Part shown: piece after piece, positions 10,934-21,789 of the stretch
Layout: the number at the start of each line of letters is the position of its first letter
How positions within the stretch are numbered: the first letter of the stretch is position 1
Assembly: GCA_947479755.1 (NCBI GenBank)
Contig: CANKAM010000002.1
Span: 101,324 to 165,323, forward strand
Source of the DNA: Bacteroidota bacterium
GTDB lineage: Bacteria; Bacteroidota; Bacteroidia; SXHM01
Length of the DNA stretch: 64,000 nucleotides
Direction: 5' to 3'
Notes under the pieces: model-generated
Database searches by the model: none
The model's input: only the letters and a program-made list of their open reading frames with translations
Told to the model about the DNA's origin: nothing
Made by a program: the position numbers and the translations under genes

Positions 10934-11659
10934 ATGTGCGCTAAAAAACTTTCCATTATTATTCCAGCATACAATGAAGCGCGAACTATTCATCTTATTT
11001 TGGATAAAGTAAATGCCGTGCAACTGATTGGTGGTTTTGAAAAAGAAATAATTATAGTGAATGATTGCTCAACAGACGACACAAAAACTGCATTGGAGAA
11101 ATATAGTACGGCACATCCTGAACTAAATATTCAACTATATAATCAGGAAATTAATCGGGGAAAAGGCGCTGCCATTCACAAAGGAATTCAGCTTGCAACC
11201 GGAGATTATTTGATTGTGCAGGATGCCGATTTGGAATACAATCCTCAGGAGTTTAATTTGCTGTTGCAACCTATAGTTGATGGCTTTGCTGATGTGGTTT
11301 ACGGCTCACGTTTTATGGGTGGAAATCCTCACCGCATTTTATTTTTCTGGCATTCCATCGGAAATAATATTCTGACATTCATGTCTAATATGTTCACCAA
11401 CCTTAACCTTACCGACATGGAAACGTGCTACAAACTGTTTGACAGCAAAATGGTAAAGAGCCTTAACTTAGTGGAGAACCGTTTTGGATTTGAGCCGGAG
11501 GTAACTGCAAAAATTGCACGCATAAAAAACATCCGGATTTATGAAGTGGGAATTTCCTACTACGGCCGCACCTACGAAGAAGGGAAAAAAATAGGCTGGA
11601 AAGATGGCTTCCGCGCTATCTATTGCATTCTGAAATATGGGTTATTCAACGCAAAATAA
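10934..11659 (+). CDS. Glycosyltransferase family 2
   Basis: [35 protein letters not shown]. Confidence 0.9.
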   Translation: MCAKKLSIIIPAYNEARTIHLILDKVNAVQLIGGFEKEIIIVNDCSTDDTKTALEKYSTAHPELNIQLYNQEINRGKGAAIHKGIQLATGDYLIVQDADLEYNPQEFNLLLQPIVDGFADVVYGSRFMGGNPHRILFFWHSIGNNILTFMSNMFTNLNLTDMETCYKLFDSKMVKSLNLVENRFGFEPEVTAKIARIKNIRIYEVGISYYGRTYEEGKKIGWKDGFRAIYCILKYGLFNAK

Positions 11660-11662
11660 ATA

Positions 11663-13015
11663 ATGGGTTCAATTCTGAAACCTTTTGCCCTCGGAGTTTT
11701 GGTGCTGCTTCTTGCCTGGGGTGCAAATATTCTTTTTCAGAATAAAACGGTTTACGACAAAACAATCGGCAAACACATTCGCCAGATACAAAAGGTGAAT
11801 GGTGAAATAACTGCTCCCGACAAAGCGTTTGAAAAAGTAACCAACGAAAACCTCATCCGTTGGGATGCCGTTCATTATCGTTTTATCCGTGATAATCATT
11901 ACGACCAAAACAAAGTTGGCGATTATATTTTCGCATTCTTCCCTTTGTTTCCGCTTATTTGGGAGGTAACAGGATTATCCAACATCGGTATCAGCATTTT
12001 AAATTTTCTGCTGTTTATTTCAGGGTTGATATTGCTTTTTAAAGCGCTTGATATTTCGTTGGACAACAAAGAAAATTTGCTGAAATACATCACGCTGCTC
12101 TCTCTGCCGGGCGCGGTTTGTTTTTTTATTCCTTATACCGAGTCGGTTTTCTTTTTTACGATGTGCCTTGCTTTTTATGGTATGATGAAGGAGAAATACC
12201 TATTGTACTTTACAGGTATGTTGTTGTGTTCTATGACACGCCCTGCTGCACTGATAATAGGCGCTGCCGTTGTGAGCAAAGATGTTTACATGTTTGTTAC
12301 CACCAAAGAATATTATTCACTGCCGAAAAAGATTGTGCTGAATGTCTTGCCAATGATAATTGGCACATTAATAATTAGCGCGGTTCAATATTATTACGAC
12401 CCTTCGCAGTTTTTCCATTTCTACCATGTAAACAAATACTGGGATCACAAACTGCAGGTGCCGCATAACCTGCGCGACTGGTCGCAGGAAGGTTTTGGTT
12501 TAAACATTGCTTCGCTTTTTCTGCTGGTGCCCCTGATGATTTACCTGCTGGTGAAAAATGTTTTTGTGAAAAACGCAACACTGAACAGACGTGATGAACT
12601 TTTTAATTTCTCACTATTTTATTTGTTGGGCGCAACGTTCTTTATTCTGCTTTTTCAGGGCGGAAACCTGCACGGGTTGTTTCGTTATGTACTATGTACT
12701 CCTTTCTTTTTTGCTTTCTGTGTCTTGAGCTTTGAACGGTTCTTAAAATTAGAATCAAACCAAAAACTTGCACTGTTTGTGTTTACATTTTTACCAGCTT
12801 TATTCACGTATTCATTTTCTTCTTTTTTGGGTGAGTGGGAATTTTACAGCATGGGATTGTTGCTGGTATTTCTGAATTTTGTTTTCCTGTTTTATTTTCA
12901 GCCGTATAAAAATGTGTTGAGCAAAATTGTTTTTGCTGTGGTGCTGCTCTTTAATATTGTGTGGAATGTTTTTATGCTGAACTGCTATTTGAATGACGGC
13001 TGGATTTTTACTTAA
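11663..13015 (+). CDS. Membrane mannosyltransferase, PIG-V-like
   Basis: RWDAVHYRFIRDNHY, FFPLFPLIW, IPYTESVFFF motifs with multiple TM segments. Confidence 0.65.
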   Translation: MGSILKPFALGVLVLLLAWGANILFQNKTVYDKTIGKHIRQIQKVNGEITAPDKAFEKVTNENLIRWDAVHYRFIRDNHYDQNKVGDYIFAFFPLFPLIWEVTGLSNIGISILNFLLFISGLILLFKALDISLDNKENLLKYITLLSLPGAVCFFIPYTESVFFFTMCLAFYGMMKEKYLLYFTGMLLCSMTRPAALIIGAAVVSKDVYMFVTTKEYYSLPKKIVLNVLPMIIGTLIISAVQYYYDPSQFFHFYHVNKYWDHKLQVPHNLRDWSQEGFGLNIASLFLLVPLMIYLLVKNVFVKNATLNRRDELFNFSLFYLLGATFFILLFQGGNLHGLFRYVLCTPFFFAFCVLSFERFLKLESNQKLALFVFTFLPALFTYSFSSFLGEWEFYSMGLLLVFLNFVFLFYFQPYKNVLSKIVFAVVLLFNIVWNVFMLNCYLNDGWIFT

Positions 13016-13016
13016 A

Positions 13017-13060
13017 GCCTCACCCCCTGCCCCTCTCCGAGGGAGAGGGGAGCAGAGGGC
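13017..13060. repeat. Dispersed palindromic repeat of GCCTCACCC..CCTCTCC..GGAGAGGG type
   Basis: gcctcaccccctgcccctctccgagggagaggggagcagagggc; related copies near 14116 and 32232. Confidence 0.7.
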
Positions 13061-13091
13061 TAACACAACAACTGAATATTAGAAAGAAATT

Positions 13092-13607
13092 ATGGCACTT
13101 ATAAAACCTGTAAAAGGAATTGAACCCAAGTTTGGCAACAACTGCTACTTAGCCGAAAACGCAACCGTGGTAGGCGATGTGGTAATGGGTGACGAATGCA
13201 GTGTGTGGTTTAATGCCGTGGTGCGCGGTGATGTGCATTACATCCGCATGGGCAATCGGGTGAATGTGCAGGACGGTGCGGTTATCCATTGCACCTACAA
13301 AAAAGCAGCAACTACCATCGGCAATAATGTATCCATCGGGCACAATGCGTTGGTGCATGGCTGCACGGTAAAAGACAATGTGCTGATTGGCATGGGTGCT
13401 ATTGTAATGGATAATGTTGTGGTGGAAGAAAACAGCATCATAGCTGCCGGTGCGGTGGTTCTGGAAAACACGCATGTGGAGAGCGGCTGCATCTATGCCG
13501 GTGTTCCTGCCAAAAAAGTAAAAACCTTAAATGCCGAACAAACCGCTACCCTTATTAAAGGCATTGCCGAAAACTATGTGATGTATTCAGGGTGGTTTAG
13601 AGACTAA
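13092..13607 (+). CDS. Gamma carbonic anhydrase family (left-handed beta-helix hexapeptide) protein
   Basis: VVGDVVMGDECSVWFNAVVRGDVHYIRMGNRVNVQDGAVIHC; hexapeptide repeats. Confidence 0.92.
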   Translation: MALIKPVKGIEPKFGNNCYLAENATVVGDVVMGDECSVWFNAVVRGDVHYIRMGNRVNVQDGAVIHCTYKKAATTIGNNVSIGHNALVHGCTVKDNVLIGMGAIVMDNVVVEENSIIAAGAVVLENTHVESGCIYAGVPAKKVKTLNAEQTATLIKGIAENYVMYSGWFRD

Positions 13608-13671
13608 GCAATGATGTTACCCTTATAGGGGTTAGGGTGTAAAAATAATTTCAGCAAATCCTTAGCACCTC

Positions 13672-14091
13672 CATTTGGGTTCCAAAAGGAGGTTTGGGTG
13701 GACAAGGAATTCTCATTTTGGTTTCAAAATGCACTTTCCATGGAAGGTTAAACCCCGTTTTGAAACCCAAATACGCTTTCCAAACTATTGGAGCAGCTAT
13801 TTTGAAATCAAAATGCACTTTCATCCGAGGAGAAAACATCATTTTGAAACCAAAATGCAGTTTCCATAAAGAGAGAAACATCATTTTGAAATCAAAATGC
13901 ACTTTTACCCGAGGAGAAAACCTCATTTTGAAACCAAAATGCACTTTCCGTGGAGTGAAAACCCCCATTTTGAAACCCAAATAGCCGATCTAAGGATTCG
14001 GAAACCTCATTTTGAAATCAAAATGCACTTTCCATGGAGGGGTAAACCCAATTTGTAAATCCAAATAATCGATCTACGGCTATATTAACCG
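13672..14091. repeat. Tandem array, strict 42-bp period, about 10 units, palindromic core CATTTTGAAATCAAAATGCAC
   Basis: Core starts counted at 13672, 13714, 13756, 13798, 13840, 13882, 13924, 13966, 14008, 14050 (all 42 bp apart). Confidence 0.95.
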
Positions 14092-14115
14092 AGACAGGTT
14101 AGTTGTTAAGTGCAT

Positions 14116-14160
14116 TAGCAAAGCCCTCTCCGCCTGAGGCGGAAGGGTTTGAGTGGGGTG
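14116..14160. repeat. Related dispersed CCCTCTCC..-type repeat
   Basis: gcaaagccctctccgcctgaggcggaagggtttgagtggggtgg. Confidence 0.5.
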
Positions 14161-14165
14161 GTCTT

Positions 14166-17100
14166 TTACTGCGCCAGTGTAAACCTCAACGCTATCCCCG
14201 CATTGGTATTGTCGGTAGGGAAGGAAGAAGAGATAACCGGCTTGGTAATAATCCGGTCGTAGAAAGCGCGGATGTTAAAGCGCGGGCTCAGCACATAGTC
14301 AGCCGAGAATTTAATGGTGGTCAGTTTTTGTCCGGCCGTTGGCTGGTTTACATCGTCCTCAATTTTGCGGATAATGGTTCGGTTGTCGCGTATGCTTAAA
14401 TCAACACGCACGTTTACATCACTAACCGGTTTCTTTTTGCCTTTAGCCAACTTGATAGGGAACTTCACATTCTTGAAACGGTAGCCCAATCCCATCACCC
14501 ACTCCTCACTTTTTATTTCGGTTACTTGTGTGTTTACCATACTTAATGAAAGTGTACGGCTTTTCTTCAACTCAAATTTGGCAATCAGGCTGTTGTTAAA
14601 CGTCATGTCAATACCAATAAAGGGACTGAATTGCTCTGAAATAGTAATGGTTTGTATGGTGCGTTGCGGAATAAAATTCTGGCTCGAATCTAATCCGTTG
14701 TTCGCAGGGTTATAGTTAAGGTTAGTCATCCATGACGAAACCGCGTAGGTAGAACGGTAGGCATGACTGAATACAATGGACTTAAATATTTTCTTCATGA
14801 AGGGAAGTTTGCCCAACCCGTCATACTTGGCACTCCAGTTTATTTTAGGCATTGCCGGGAAGGGCGACAACCCTATTTTATTGACATCCGTTTTAGAATA
14901 AGCAGCAAGGAAGGCAGGAATTAAAACATCCTGCGAAGTTTGAGTATAACCAATCGGGAAGCCTTCTGAGTTTACTCCGGATGAACCATTGATAGCTGCA
15001 ATCCGGTCGGCAATAGGTTTGCGGTTAGCGCGCAATTGCTCAAACGCTGCCGAAGTAAAATCATCGCTATTGCCCTCAAATGCAGTACCGAAGGTGTTCC
15101 ACGAAACGCTGTAACTACCATTGGTCATAGGGCTGTTGGAACGGAAATCCTGCAACGTATCAATCCACTGGAAAAACTCGCTGTGGTTTTCGGTTTCGCT
15201 GTAATTCATGGTCAGGTCAACCTTCAGGTTGGGCAAAGGTTCAACCGTAGCCCTGCCGTTCCAGGTAATGGCTTTGGTGGTAATGTATTGTCCGCTTACA
15301 ATATCACTTTGGCTGAGCCAGTTGTTATCCCTTGCGCGGTAGCGTATATCGTTCTGGCTTCCGAAAATAAAATCCCAGCCCGGAGCCATTCTGTCACCCC
15401 AGTCCATACCCATGTAATCCGTTTGAGGACGATAGCCCGGCAACACCGTACCGTTGGTTTGATTGTAAGTGAACGAAGCATTTTTAACCGAAATCAGCAG
15501 GCGCGAAAAGGTGATACCAATACCATCCAGAACCTTAGGCGGGTCTTTAGGTGCTTTAAGTGAATCGGGAACCGGAGCCTTAGGATCTTTAGGCTTGGGC
15601 TTAGGTGCGGGCTTGTTAGACTGCGGCTGTCCTGCACGTTTAAAGTATTTTACCTTGTTGTAAAGCTGTGTAAAGTTCAGGTTTACATTTCCTGTTTTGG
15701 TGTTGGAGTTGGAGATGGTATTACCCAGACTTAATGCCGCCAGCGAAGCAGCGTTCCACATATAGGTAGAAGAGTAGCCTACGTTGGAGTTTATGAAATC
15801 AAAGATAGGCAGCTTGTTAATAGGCAAGGCATAGGTAACGTTGGTAGCATTTTGATACATAACCGTTCTTCCTCCGGTCTGCACGTTGTTCCACACACTG
15901 TCTTTCCAGTAATCGTAACCTTCTTTGTCATCTTTATCCACCTTGCCGGGAGGCTCGTCAATACGGGCATTGTTGGTGGCGGTGAAATCTATTTTAAGTG
16001 CCTTGGTCAAATCATACTTAAAGGTGTAATATCGGTTCCACAGAAATGATTTGTTGTACGTAGCATCAATAATCAAATCATCGGTAGTGGTGTTGCGCAG
16101 TTTCTGTTCGGCATAATCGCGGAGCACATCGTTACGCACACCAAAGTTGCTGGGCAGGTAATTGAAGTTGAAATCTTTTATCGGTTTCAGGTAGCCCGAC
16201 TTAAAGTATCGGTCCGATGCCTTTACAAAGCGGTCTTTTTTCCTGGTGCGCAATGCCAGCTCGTCTTCCGCTTCTTTCAATGCCGAAGGTTTTTTATTGT
16301 CTTTCTTCAAACTGTCAACAACGGCTTTGGCATCTTTTTCCTTTTTCTTCTTGTGTTCAATAATGCTGTCCGAAATCTTTTTCATGATTTTCAGCTTCGC
16401 AAAAGGGCGCACGTTCTTAGGGTTAGGATTGTAGGCATAGTTGAGCGAGCCCCGATGCGACTTATCATTATTGAGCTCGTAATTAATGTCGCGGCTTTCC
16501 ATTTCGGTATAAGCATACGTTGCCGAAAAATTAGAAATGTCAATCGGTGTCGGGAACCCAATACCCTTGCCCCGCGTTCGCATCACGTTACTGAAGTTCA
16601 GACTTTGCCGCTTTACATAGCCCTGCGCAATTTCTTTTACCCGTGCCTGTTCGTCAGGAGTTTCATTTTTCAACTCAATATCCGGGTTCAGCGGGTTGTA
16701 GTGCGGATTGCTGAACGACTCGGAAATACTGTAGAACATCGGCAGTTTCACGCCAATCTTTTGCGGAATAAATTTGTCGAGGGCAACGGTAGTGGCAATA
16801 TCGTAACCCACACTGTCGGTCCAGCTGCGCTGGTTCAATTTTTCGTGTACCTGTCCCCAGCCAAAGGTGTGCAAACCTGTACCTATGTTTACGGTTGCAA
16901 AATCAGCAAGCGTAATTTTTGCCTGCAGTCGCGCTGCCGAGCCACTCTCATTATTGAAATCGGTAAGGCGCATTTCATTCACCCATATCTCGGCACATTT
17001 TTCTTTGCCGTCATCGGCATTTGGGTTTGATGCCTTAGGCGGGTTGCGGATACCAATCATGGCGGTGCGCACATTGGCAAGGTTGGGGTTACCCACAATG

Positions 17101-20100
17101 GTAATTCTGTTATCGGGCTTATTAGGGTCGAAGGTGTAAAAAGGCTGCACCTGCGGAACGCCATTTGCTGTGCGCTCCTGCTTGGCTGCAAGCAGTACCT
17201 CAAACGGGAAATCAAAGAAATTGGAATCAGGCCATATTTTGGTGGAGTCGATACCGGGGTCGCCAAGTGGCGTAAACTTTAATGGTATCTCGTACTCGTA
17301 ATAGTTGTTTACATAATCTGTTCCGAAACGGATAAAGCAGGTAAGGTCGCCATCGTTCACAATCTCTTCTCCACGCTGTTCTGCGTGTACAAACATTTTA
17401 AAGCGTTTGTATCTGCGCACATCAAACTGCACATTTTTAAAAGCTGCACGGGCATCACCATCATTCAGTCCGCATACACGCAATGAAAGCGATTGCTCGT
17501 TCAGCTGGCGCAGTGTGTTACTGTTACCCTGATTGATTTGCTGACGCTGAATTCCGGGAGGCAGTTTATAATTGATAGGAATACGGTTTGAGTTCTGCTC
17601 AATGTTTACCGCACCCACATCAAACTCGGTATCATCGCTGTTATCAACGGGAACATACTCACCCGGCTCCAGTAACGAAAAATCATAAGGGCGCCATTCA
17701 CCGCGCACCAGTTCCATTTTGGCAAAACGGCAAACAACGCTGTCTTCAAAACCGCGCATAAACAAACGCATGAAACGGATGGAACGGAAATCAGAAATAC
17801 TGCCCACCACTTTATCGGGCTGACGAACCGGAATACGAAACTGATACCAGGTAACTTCATTGCTTTGCCCGTTCAGCAAAGGAGGATTTACCGTAATCTT
17901 ATCGGTGATGTAGTTTTGTCCCACCACCATGTCCTGCGGGCGCAGACTGACTTTGTACTGGTAATACGTTTCCGATTCACTCAGTGTATTGTCTTTGTTT
18001 ACATCCTCAGCATTGGGAACTGTTGTTGCCGAAGTAGGGAAATCTTCGTTGGCAGATTCAGAAGCGGGTGAGTTACCCTCAAGATTGTTGTATTCTTTAT
18101 AGCGCCATAAAATAGAACGTTGTTCCGCATCGTATGTATCGTTGCGATAAAAAGTATAATCGTCTGAAGAGGGATCGCTAATTGCTTTGGTATAGGCTTC
18201 GGAATTCATTCCGTAAAGCGTAACTACTTCATCAAGGTATTGTTGTTTGAAAAATGTATTCTCTGCTGTATCAATTAAACCATCCAGACCAATATCCTGG
18301 TAAGGGCGCGAAGCAGGGTCGTTGTCAAAAGCGTTTACAATCTGCTGCACGTTGGGAACAATTCCCCAGGCGGTTGTGTCGGTCGAATTTCCGTTAGTAG
18401 GTGCGGGCAACCCGTTTTCAAAGGCTTTGCGTGAGTCGCGCAAAATATCTTCCGAAGTATTTCCAAGGTTCATATAAAAATCACCACCGGTAGTGTTCAT
18501 CTGATTTACACCATCTGCTAAAGCAAACGGGTCCATCATCCAGAACTGAACAAACTGAATGTTGGCCGCTTCAAAATCGTTAGGGTCAATTTTGCGCATG
18601 ATACCTCCCCAGCGCGATTCCGGATCGTTAAGCAATCCCGCAGAGTTGATACCCGCTGAACTTACAAATCCGCTTTGCGGTTTCGAGTCAAAATTGTAAG
18701 GACCTTTTTCTCTTGGATAATACGCCAAATCAAAAACGGTAAGCGCATTAATTTGTCCTGCCGCCACCTGTTGGTTAGGGAACACTTCGGTTACCTGAAC
18801 CATACGGGTAAAGTGATTACTCTGGTCGTCTTTGGTAATGTGGTCGGGTGTTAACTGGTTTCCATCCTGAATAAATAAAGGGTCAATGATGTACCAGGCA
18901 AGTTTCGCGCGGTTCATACCGTAGCGCAAATCGTTGGAGAGGCTTGCCTCGGGGAACAAATCAGGCTGCCCCTGCGGAGTTGAAGCAATACTCCAGGCTT
19001 GCACGTTTTTGATGTCAATGAGGGTTTGGGTTCCTTCAAAATCATCCATATATGAAATGGCACTTCCGTCATCCTCTTGAATTGCCCTTGCATTGCCCGG
19101 AAGCAGTTGCGCAAACTCTCCGTTCACCGCAATGCTGGAAGGAGCTTTGGTATTGATGAGCGGAATTTTGTCAACCAGTTTGGTGAGCAAACGCGATTCT
19201 TTTCTCCAACTTCCGTCCAATCCCCAGATGCTGTTTGCGATCGGCTCATCACCAATGTTTACTTTTTGAGTAAGCGGGCGCTCATTCATGTGCATGAAGG
19301 TTCCGCCCAATCTGAAATCTTTGTTAATCGTGTAATCTAAATGTGTTCCATACAAGGTTTTGGTTTGTATGTTGAACATACTCTGACTCTCCAAGTTAAT
19401 GCTGATAGGAGTTCCTGCATTCAGAATACTCTGGTTGATGATTTTTACACGACCCAGTGTGTAGTCAACGGTGTAGTCAGCGCCTTCGGTCAATGTTGTT
19501 CCGCCTGCAGTAACGCTTACCGAACCTTGGGGAACGTTAATCGCATTCAGCGGAATCTCTGAACCCGATTCGGATTTATAACTTCCGGAAATTAAGAAGC
19601 GGTTGAGTTGCGGCTGCTGAACGGCTTTCTGGTGGGTGGAGTCATACAGTATCTGGTAATCAAACTGGTCGGCCAGTTCGGGGTGAGGACCTGCTAAAAT
19701 CTGCTGGCGCAAATGACTTCCGAATGGTTCTACAACCGGTAAAAAAATTCTTCCCGTTTGTGAGTTGATGGTTAAGCCTTCCACATAATCAAAGAAGCCA
19801 TCAGGAACAGGATCGTTGTTTACGTTCAGCTTGTCCACGTTCATTACCTTCAACAGGATTTTGCTGCCGCCTTGCCCGTCAGCGTTAACAATGGCTTCGT
19901 TGGGCAGGTAGTTCAGTCGCGTACCGCTGGCAAAGTTGTCGTACAATATATTCAGTGTAAAATCTTCGCGGTTCAGTTGGTAAGCACCTAATGAGTAAAC
20001 GTTTTTCATCATCCAGTCCCACATCGGCAAACGGGTGTTGAGTGTGGTACTCTTCAGCATTTTAAGGATAAGCGCACTGGGTGAGGCAATACCATCGGTT

Positions 20101-21611
20101 GAAAATTCACCCACCTGGTAAGTTGTTCCGTTCAGAGTGTATTGGAAAGCTACGGCAAGCACCTCATCCGCATTCAGCGGGGTGCTTAATGAGATGTAAC
20201 CAAGTCGGGTGTTAACCGTGTATTCAGAGTTTTCGGTAAGTTTTCGGGCATTTTCAATTACCTCGTAATCGCGCGAGTTTTGCAGGCCTGTGCTGAGAAG
20301 TGTACTTGTAATCTGATTGATGTTACGTATGGCAGAATAGGTAGAGGTAAGTTTACTGTAAAGGTTGTTGTTGTTATTGAAAGGGTAAGGTCCGCCCTGA
20401 TTGTTTTGAATAAAGGTTTGTCCGTCAGGATATTTTGAATTGTAAACAGCTATGTTTTCGCCCAGACCCTGGAATGGAACAATGTTTCTGGTGTTATCGA
20501 ATATGGAGGTTTTGTTGGTTACATACACTTCCACTCTCGTAATGATTGCGTTGGACGAAACAATAGGCAGATTTGCCAAAGCCACATCGTAATTGCTGCG
20601 AAAATACTCGGCAAGGAAATAGTGTTTGTTGGCTTCGTAATTATCGCCTTTGACCTCAAACTTGGTAACCTGTGCACCGCCCTGCACATCTATGGTTTGA
20701 GATTTACCACGCTGTTGCGAGAAGATGCCGGTAACGGTAAGTCTTCCGAATTTCAATGCTGTTTTTATACCAAACAAACTCTGGCTTCCCTGAATAAGAC
20801 TTCCTGTTAGCGGCAGATTTACGTTACCTGCTTCAATCAACTGAATGATATCGTCTTCCTCGCCCTGATAAGCCAGTTTCATCTGGTTGTCGAAGTCAAA
20901 GGTGGCTTCGGTATTGTAAGAAGTGGTGAGTTTCATTTTGCAACCGATGTTTCCGGTTACATTCATCTGAATCTTCTGGTCGAAATTGAAGGTGGTGTTT
21001 TTGCGCTGACGGATTGGAAGCGCTGGGTTGTTTACCTTGGAAGTGTTCCACCCGAAAATCAACTCGGCAGAACCCTGGGGTTTTATTTCAATAGGGCAAT
21101 CACCAAAAATTTTATCAAGCACTTTGCTGTTGATGTTCAGTTTTGGTATCAGTGGTTTTTTAGCGTTGGCGCTTTCTTCTGCTGAGCGCGATTCCCAGTA
21201 TTCCTGCTCCTGCTTTTCTGATACATATCGCTGATACTCATCAAAGGTCATGTAGGTGGGTGGCTTGGTGTTTTGTCCGCCTACTGTTTCGGTAATGATG
21301 TAAGTGTTGGTTTCGGGATCGTACTCCACATTGGTCTCCACGTTTGAAGGGTTTGCCATTTGCAGACTCGGTGTACTATCGTTTCCGGGTTGCGGAGCAT
21401 AATTATCGGAGAAAGGATATTTGAGGGTATCAACGGGAGGCGTATCTACGAGAAAGATTTCGGGTTCGATTGTTAAACTCAACGCAGAAGAAGCTTCGGC
21501 AATTTCAAAAAGCATTTCTTCTGGAAGCACAGCCGCGCCCGAGAACCAAACCACAGGCAGCAGGGCAATAACAGGAGCAAAACGAAGAATGTTTTTTGAA
21601 AGTGGTTTCAA
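14166..21611 (-). CDS. sprA: Cell surface protein SprA (type IX secretion translocon)
   Basis: 2481 aa; size and sequence (PAPYDQVFD-like SprA blocks, SGSYKSESGSEIPL, SISYMDDFEGTQ) consistent with SprA/Sov. Confidence 0.93.
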   Translation of the reverse strand: MKPLSKNILRFAPVIALLPVVWFSGAAVLPEEMLFEIAEASSALSLTIEPEIFLVDTPPVDTLKYPFSDNYAPQPGNDSTPSLQMANPSNVETNVEYDPETNTYIITETVGGQNTKPPTYMTFDEYQRYVSEKQEQEYWESRSAEESANAKKPLIPKLNINSKVLDKIFGDCPIEIKPQGSAELIFGWNTSKVNNPALPIRQRKNTTFNFDQKIQMNVTGNIGCKMKLTTSYNTEATFDFDNQMKLAYQGEEDDIIQLIEAGNVNLPLTGSLIQGSQSLFGIKTALKFGRLTVTGIFSQQRGKSQTIDVQGGAQVTKFEVKGDNYEANKHYFLAEYFRSNYDVALANLPIVSSNAIITRVEVYVTNKTSIFDNTRNIVPFQGLGENIAVYNSKYPDGQTFIQNNQGGPYPFNNNNNLYSKLTSTYSAIRNINQITSTLLSTGLQNSRDYEVIENARKLTENSEYTVNTRLGYISLSTPLNADEVLAVAFQYTLNGTTYQVGEFSTDGIASPSALILKMLKSTTLNTRLPMWDWMMKNVYSLGAYQLNREDFTLNILYDNFASGTRLNYLPNEAIVNADGQGGSKILLKVMNVDKLNVNNDPVPDGFFDYVEGLTINSQTGRIFLPVVEPFGSHLRQQILAGPHPELADQFDYQILYDSTHQKAVQQPQLNRFLISGSYKSESGSEIPLNAINVPQGSVSVTAGGTTLTEGADYTVDYTLGRVKIINQSILNAGTPISINLESQSMFNIQTKTLYGTHLDYTINKDFRLGGTFMHMNERPLTQKVNIGDEPIANSIWGLDGSWRKESRLLTKLVDKIPLINTKAPSSIAVNGEFAQLLPGNARAIQEDDGSAISYMDDFEGTQTLIDIKNVQAWSIASTPQGQPDLFPEASLSNDLRYGMNRAKLAWYIIDPLFIQDGNQLTPDHITKDDQSNHFTRMVQVTEVFPNQQVAAGQINALTVFDLAYYPREKGPYNFDSKPQSGFVSSAGINSAGLLNDPESRWGGIMRKIDPNDFEAANIQFVQFWMMDPFALADGVNQMNTTGGDFYMNLGNTSEDILRDSRKAFENGLPAPTNGNSTDTTAWGIVPNVQQIVNAFDNDPASRPYQDIGLDGLIDTAENTFFKQQYLDEVVTLYGMNSEAYTKAISDPSSDDYTFYRNDTYDAEQRSILWRYKEYNNLEGNSPASESANEDFPTSATTVPNAEDVNKDNTLSESETYYQYKVSLRPQDMVVGQNYITDKITVNPPLLNGQSNEVTWYQFRIPVRQPDKVVGSISDFRSIRFMRLFMRGFEDSVVCRFAKMELVRGEWRPYDFSLLEPGEYVPVDNSDDTEFDVGAVNIEQNSNRIPINYKLPPGIQRQQINQGNSNTLRQLNEQSLSLRVCGLNDGDARAAFKNVQFDVRRYKRFKMFVHAEQRGEEIVNDGDLTCFIRFGTDYVNNYYEYEIPLKFTPLGDPGIDSTKIWPDSNFFDFPFEVLLAAKQERTANGVPQVQPFYTFDPNKPDNRITIVGNPNLANVRTAMIGIRNPPKASNPNADDGKEKCAEIWVNEMRLTDFNNESGSAARLQAKITLADFATVNIGTGLHTFGWGQVHEKLNQRSWTDSVGYDIATTVALDKFIPQKIGVKLPMFYSISESFSNPHYNPLNPDIELKNETPDEQARVKEIAQGYVKRQSLNFSNVMRTRGKGIGFPTPIDISNFSATYAYTEMESRDINYELNNDKSHRGSLNYAYNPNPKNVRPFAKLKIMKKISDSIIEHKKKKEKDAKAVVDSLKKDNKKPSALKEAEDELALRTRKKDRFVKASDRYFKSGYLKPIKDFNFNYLPSNFGVRNDVLRDYAEQKLRNTTTDDLIIDATYNKSFLWNRYYTFKYDLTKALKIDFTATNNARIDEPPGKVDKDDKEGYDYWKDSVWNNVQTGGRTVMYQNATNVTYALPINKLPIFDFINSNVGYSSTYMWNAASLAALSLGNTISNSNTKTGNVNLNFTQLYNKVKYFKRAGQPQSNKPAPKPKPKDPKAPVPDSLKAPKDPPKVLDGIGITFSRLLISVKNASFTYNQTNGTVLPGYRPQTDYMGMDWGDRMAPGWDFIFGSQNDIRYRARDNNWLSQSDIVSGQYITTKAITWNGRATVEPLPNLKVDLTMNYSETENHSEFFQWIDTLQDFRSNSPMTNGSYSVSWNTFGTAFEGNSDDFTSAAFEQLRANRKPIADRIAAINGSSGVNSEGFPIGYTQTSQDVLIPAFLAAYSKTDVNKIGLSPFPAMPKINWSAKYDGLGKLPFMKKIFKSIVFSHAYRSTYAVSSWMTNLNYNPANNGLDSSQNFIPQRTIQTITISEQFSPFIGIDMTFNNSLIAKFELKKSRTLSLSMVNTQVTEIKSEEWVMGLGYRFKNVKFPIKLAKGKKKPVSDVNVRVDLSIRDNRTIIRKIEDDVNQPTAGQKLTTIKFSADYVLSPRFNIRAFYDRIITKPVISSSFPTDNTNAGIALRFTLAQ

Positions 21612-21789
21612 AAGTTTTTTCTGTTTTTAGAAGTTGAATAAAGTCAACCTTTAATTTTTTTATGGTTTATTTTTCGCTGTACTTCGTTGTCGTTTTTGCT
21701 GAGAGAAGCTCTGCTATCAGCTGCAAACTCCGCCTCGTCCAGCAAAAAATATCCGCATAAAAATTCTGAAATCCTGACTTTATACAACT

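Noticed and set aside
13651-13984. ORFs of 109 aa (-) and 96 aa (+) over the 42-bp array as genes
   Set aside because: Both strands open because the unit is a palindromic multiple of three; no recognisable protein family.
13672-14091. CRISPR-like look: ~20-bp palindromic repeats with ~21-bp intervals
   Set aside because: The intervals are themselves similar to one another, the period is exactly 42 bp, repeats are degenerate, and there are no cas genes in the window.
15036-19562. Numerous ORFs antisense to sprA (e.g. 15036-15563, 16353-17030)
   Set aside because: Shadow ORFs opposite a well-supported long CDS; no family similarity.
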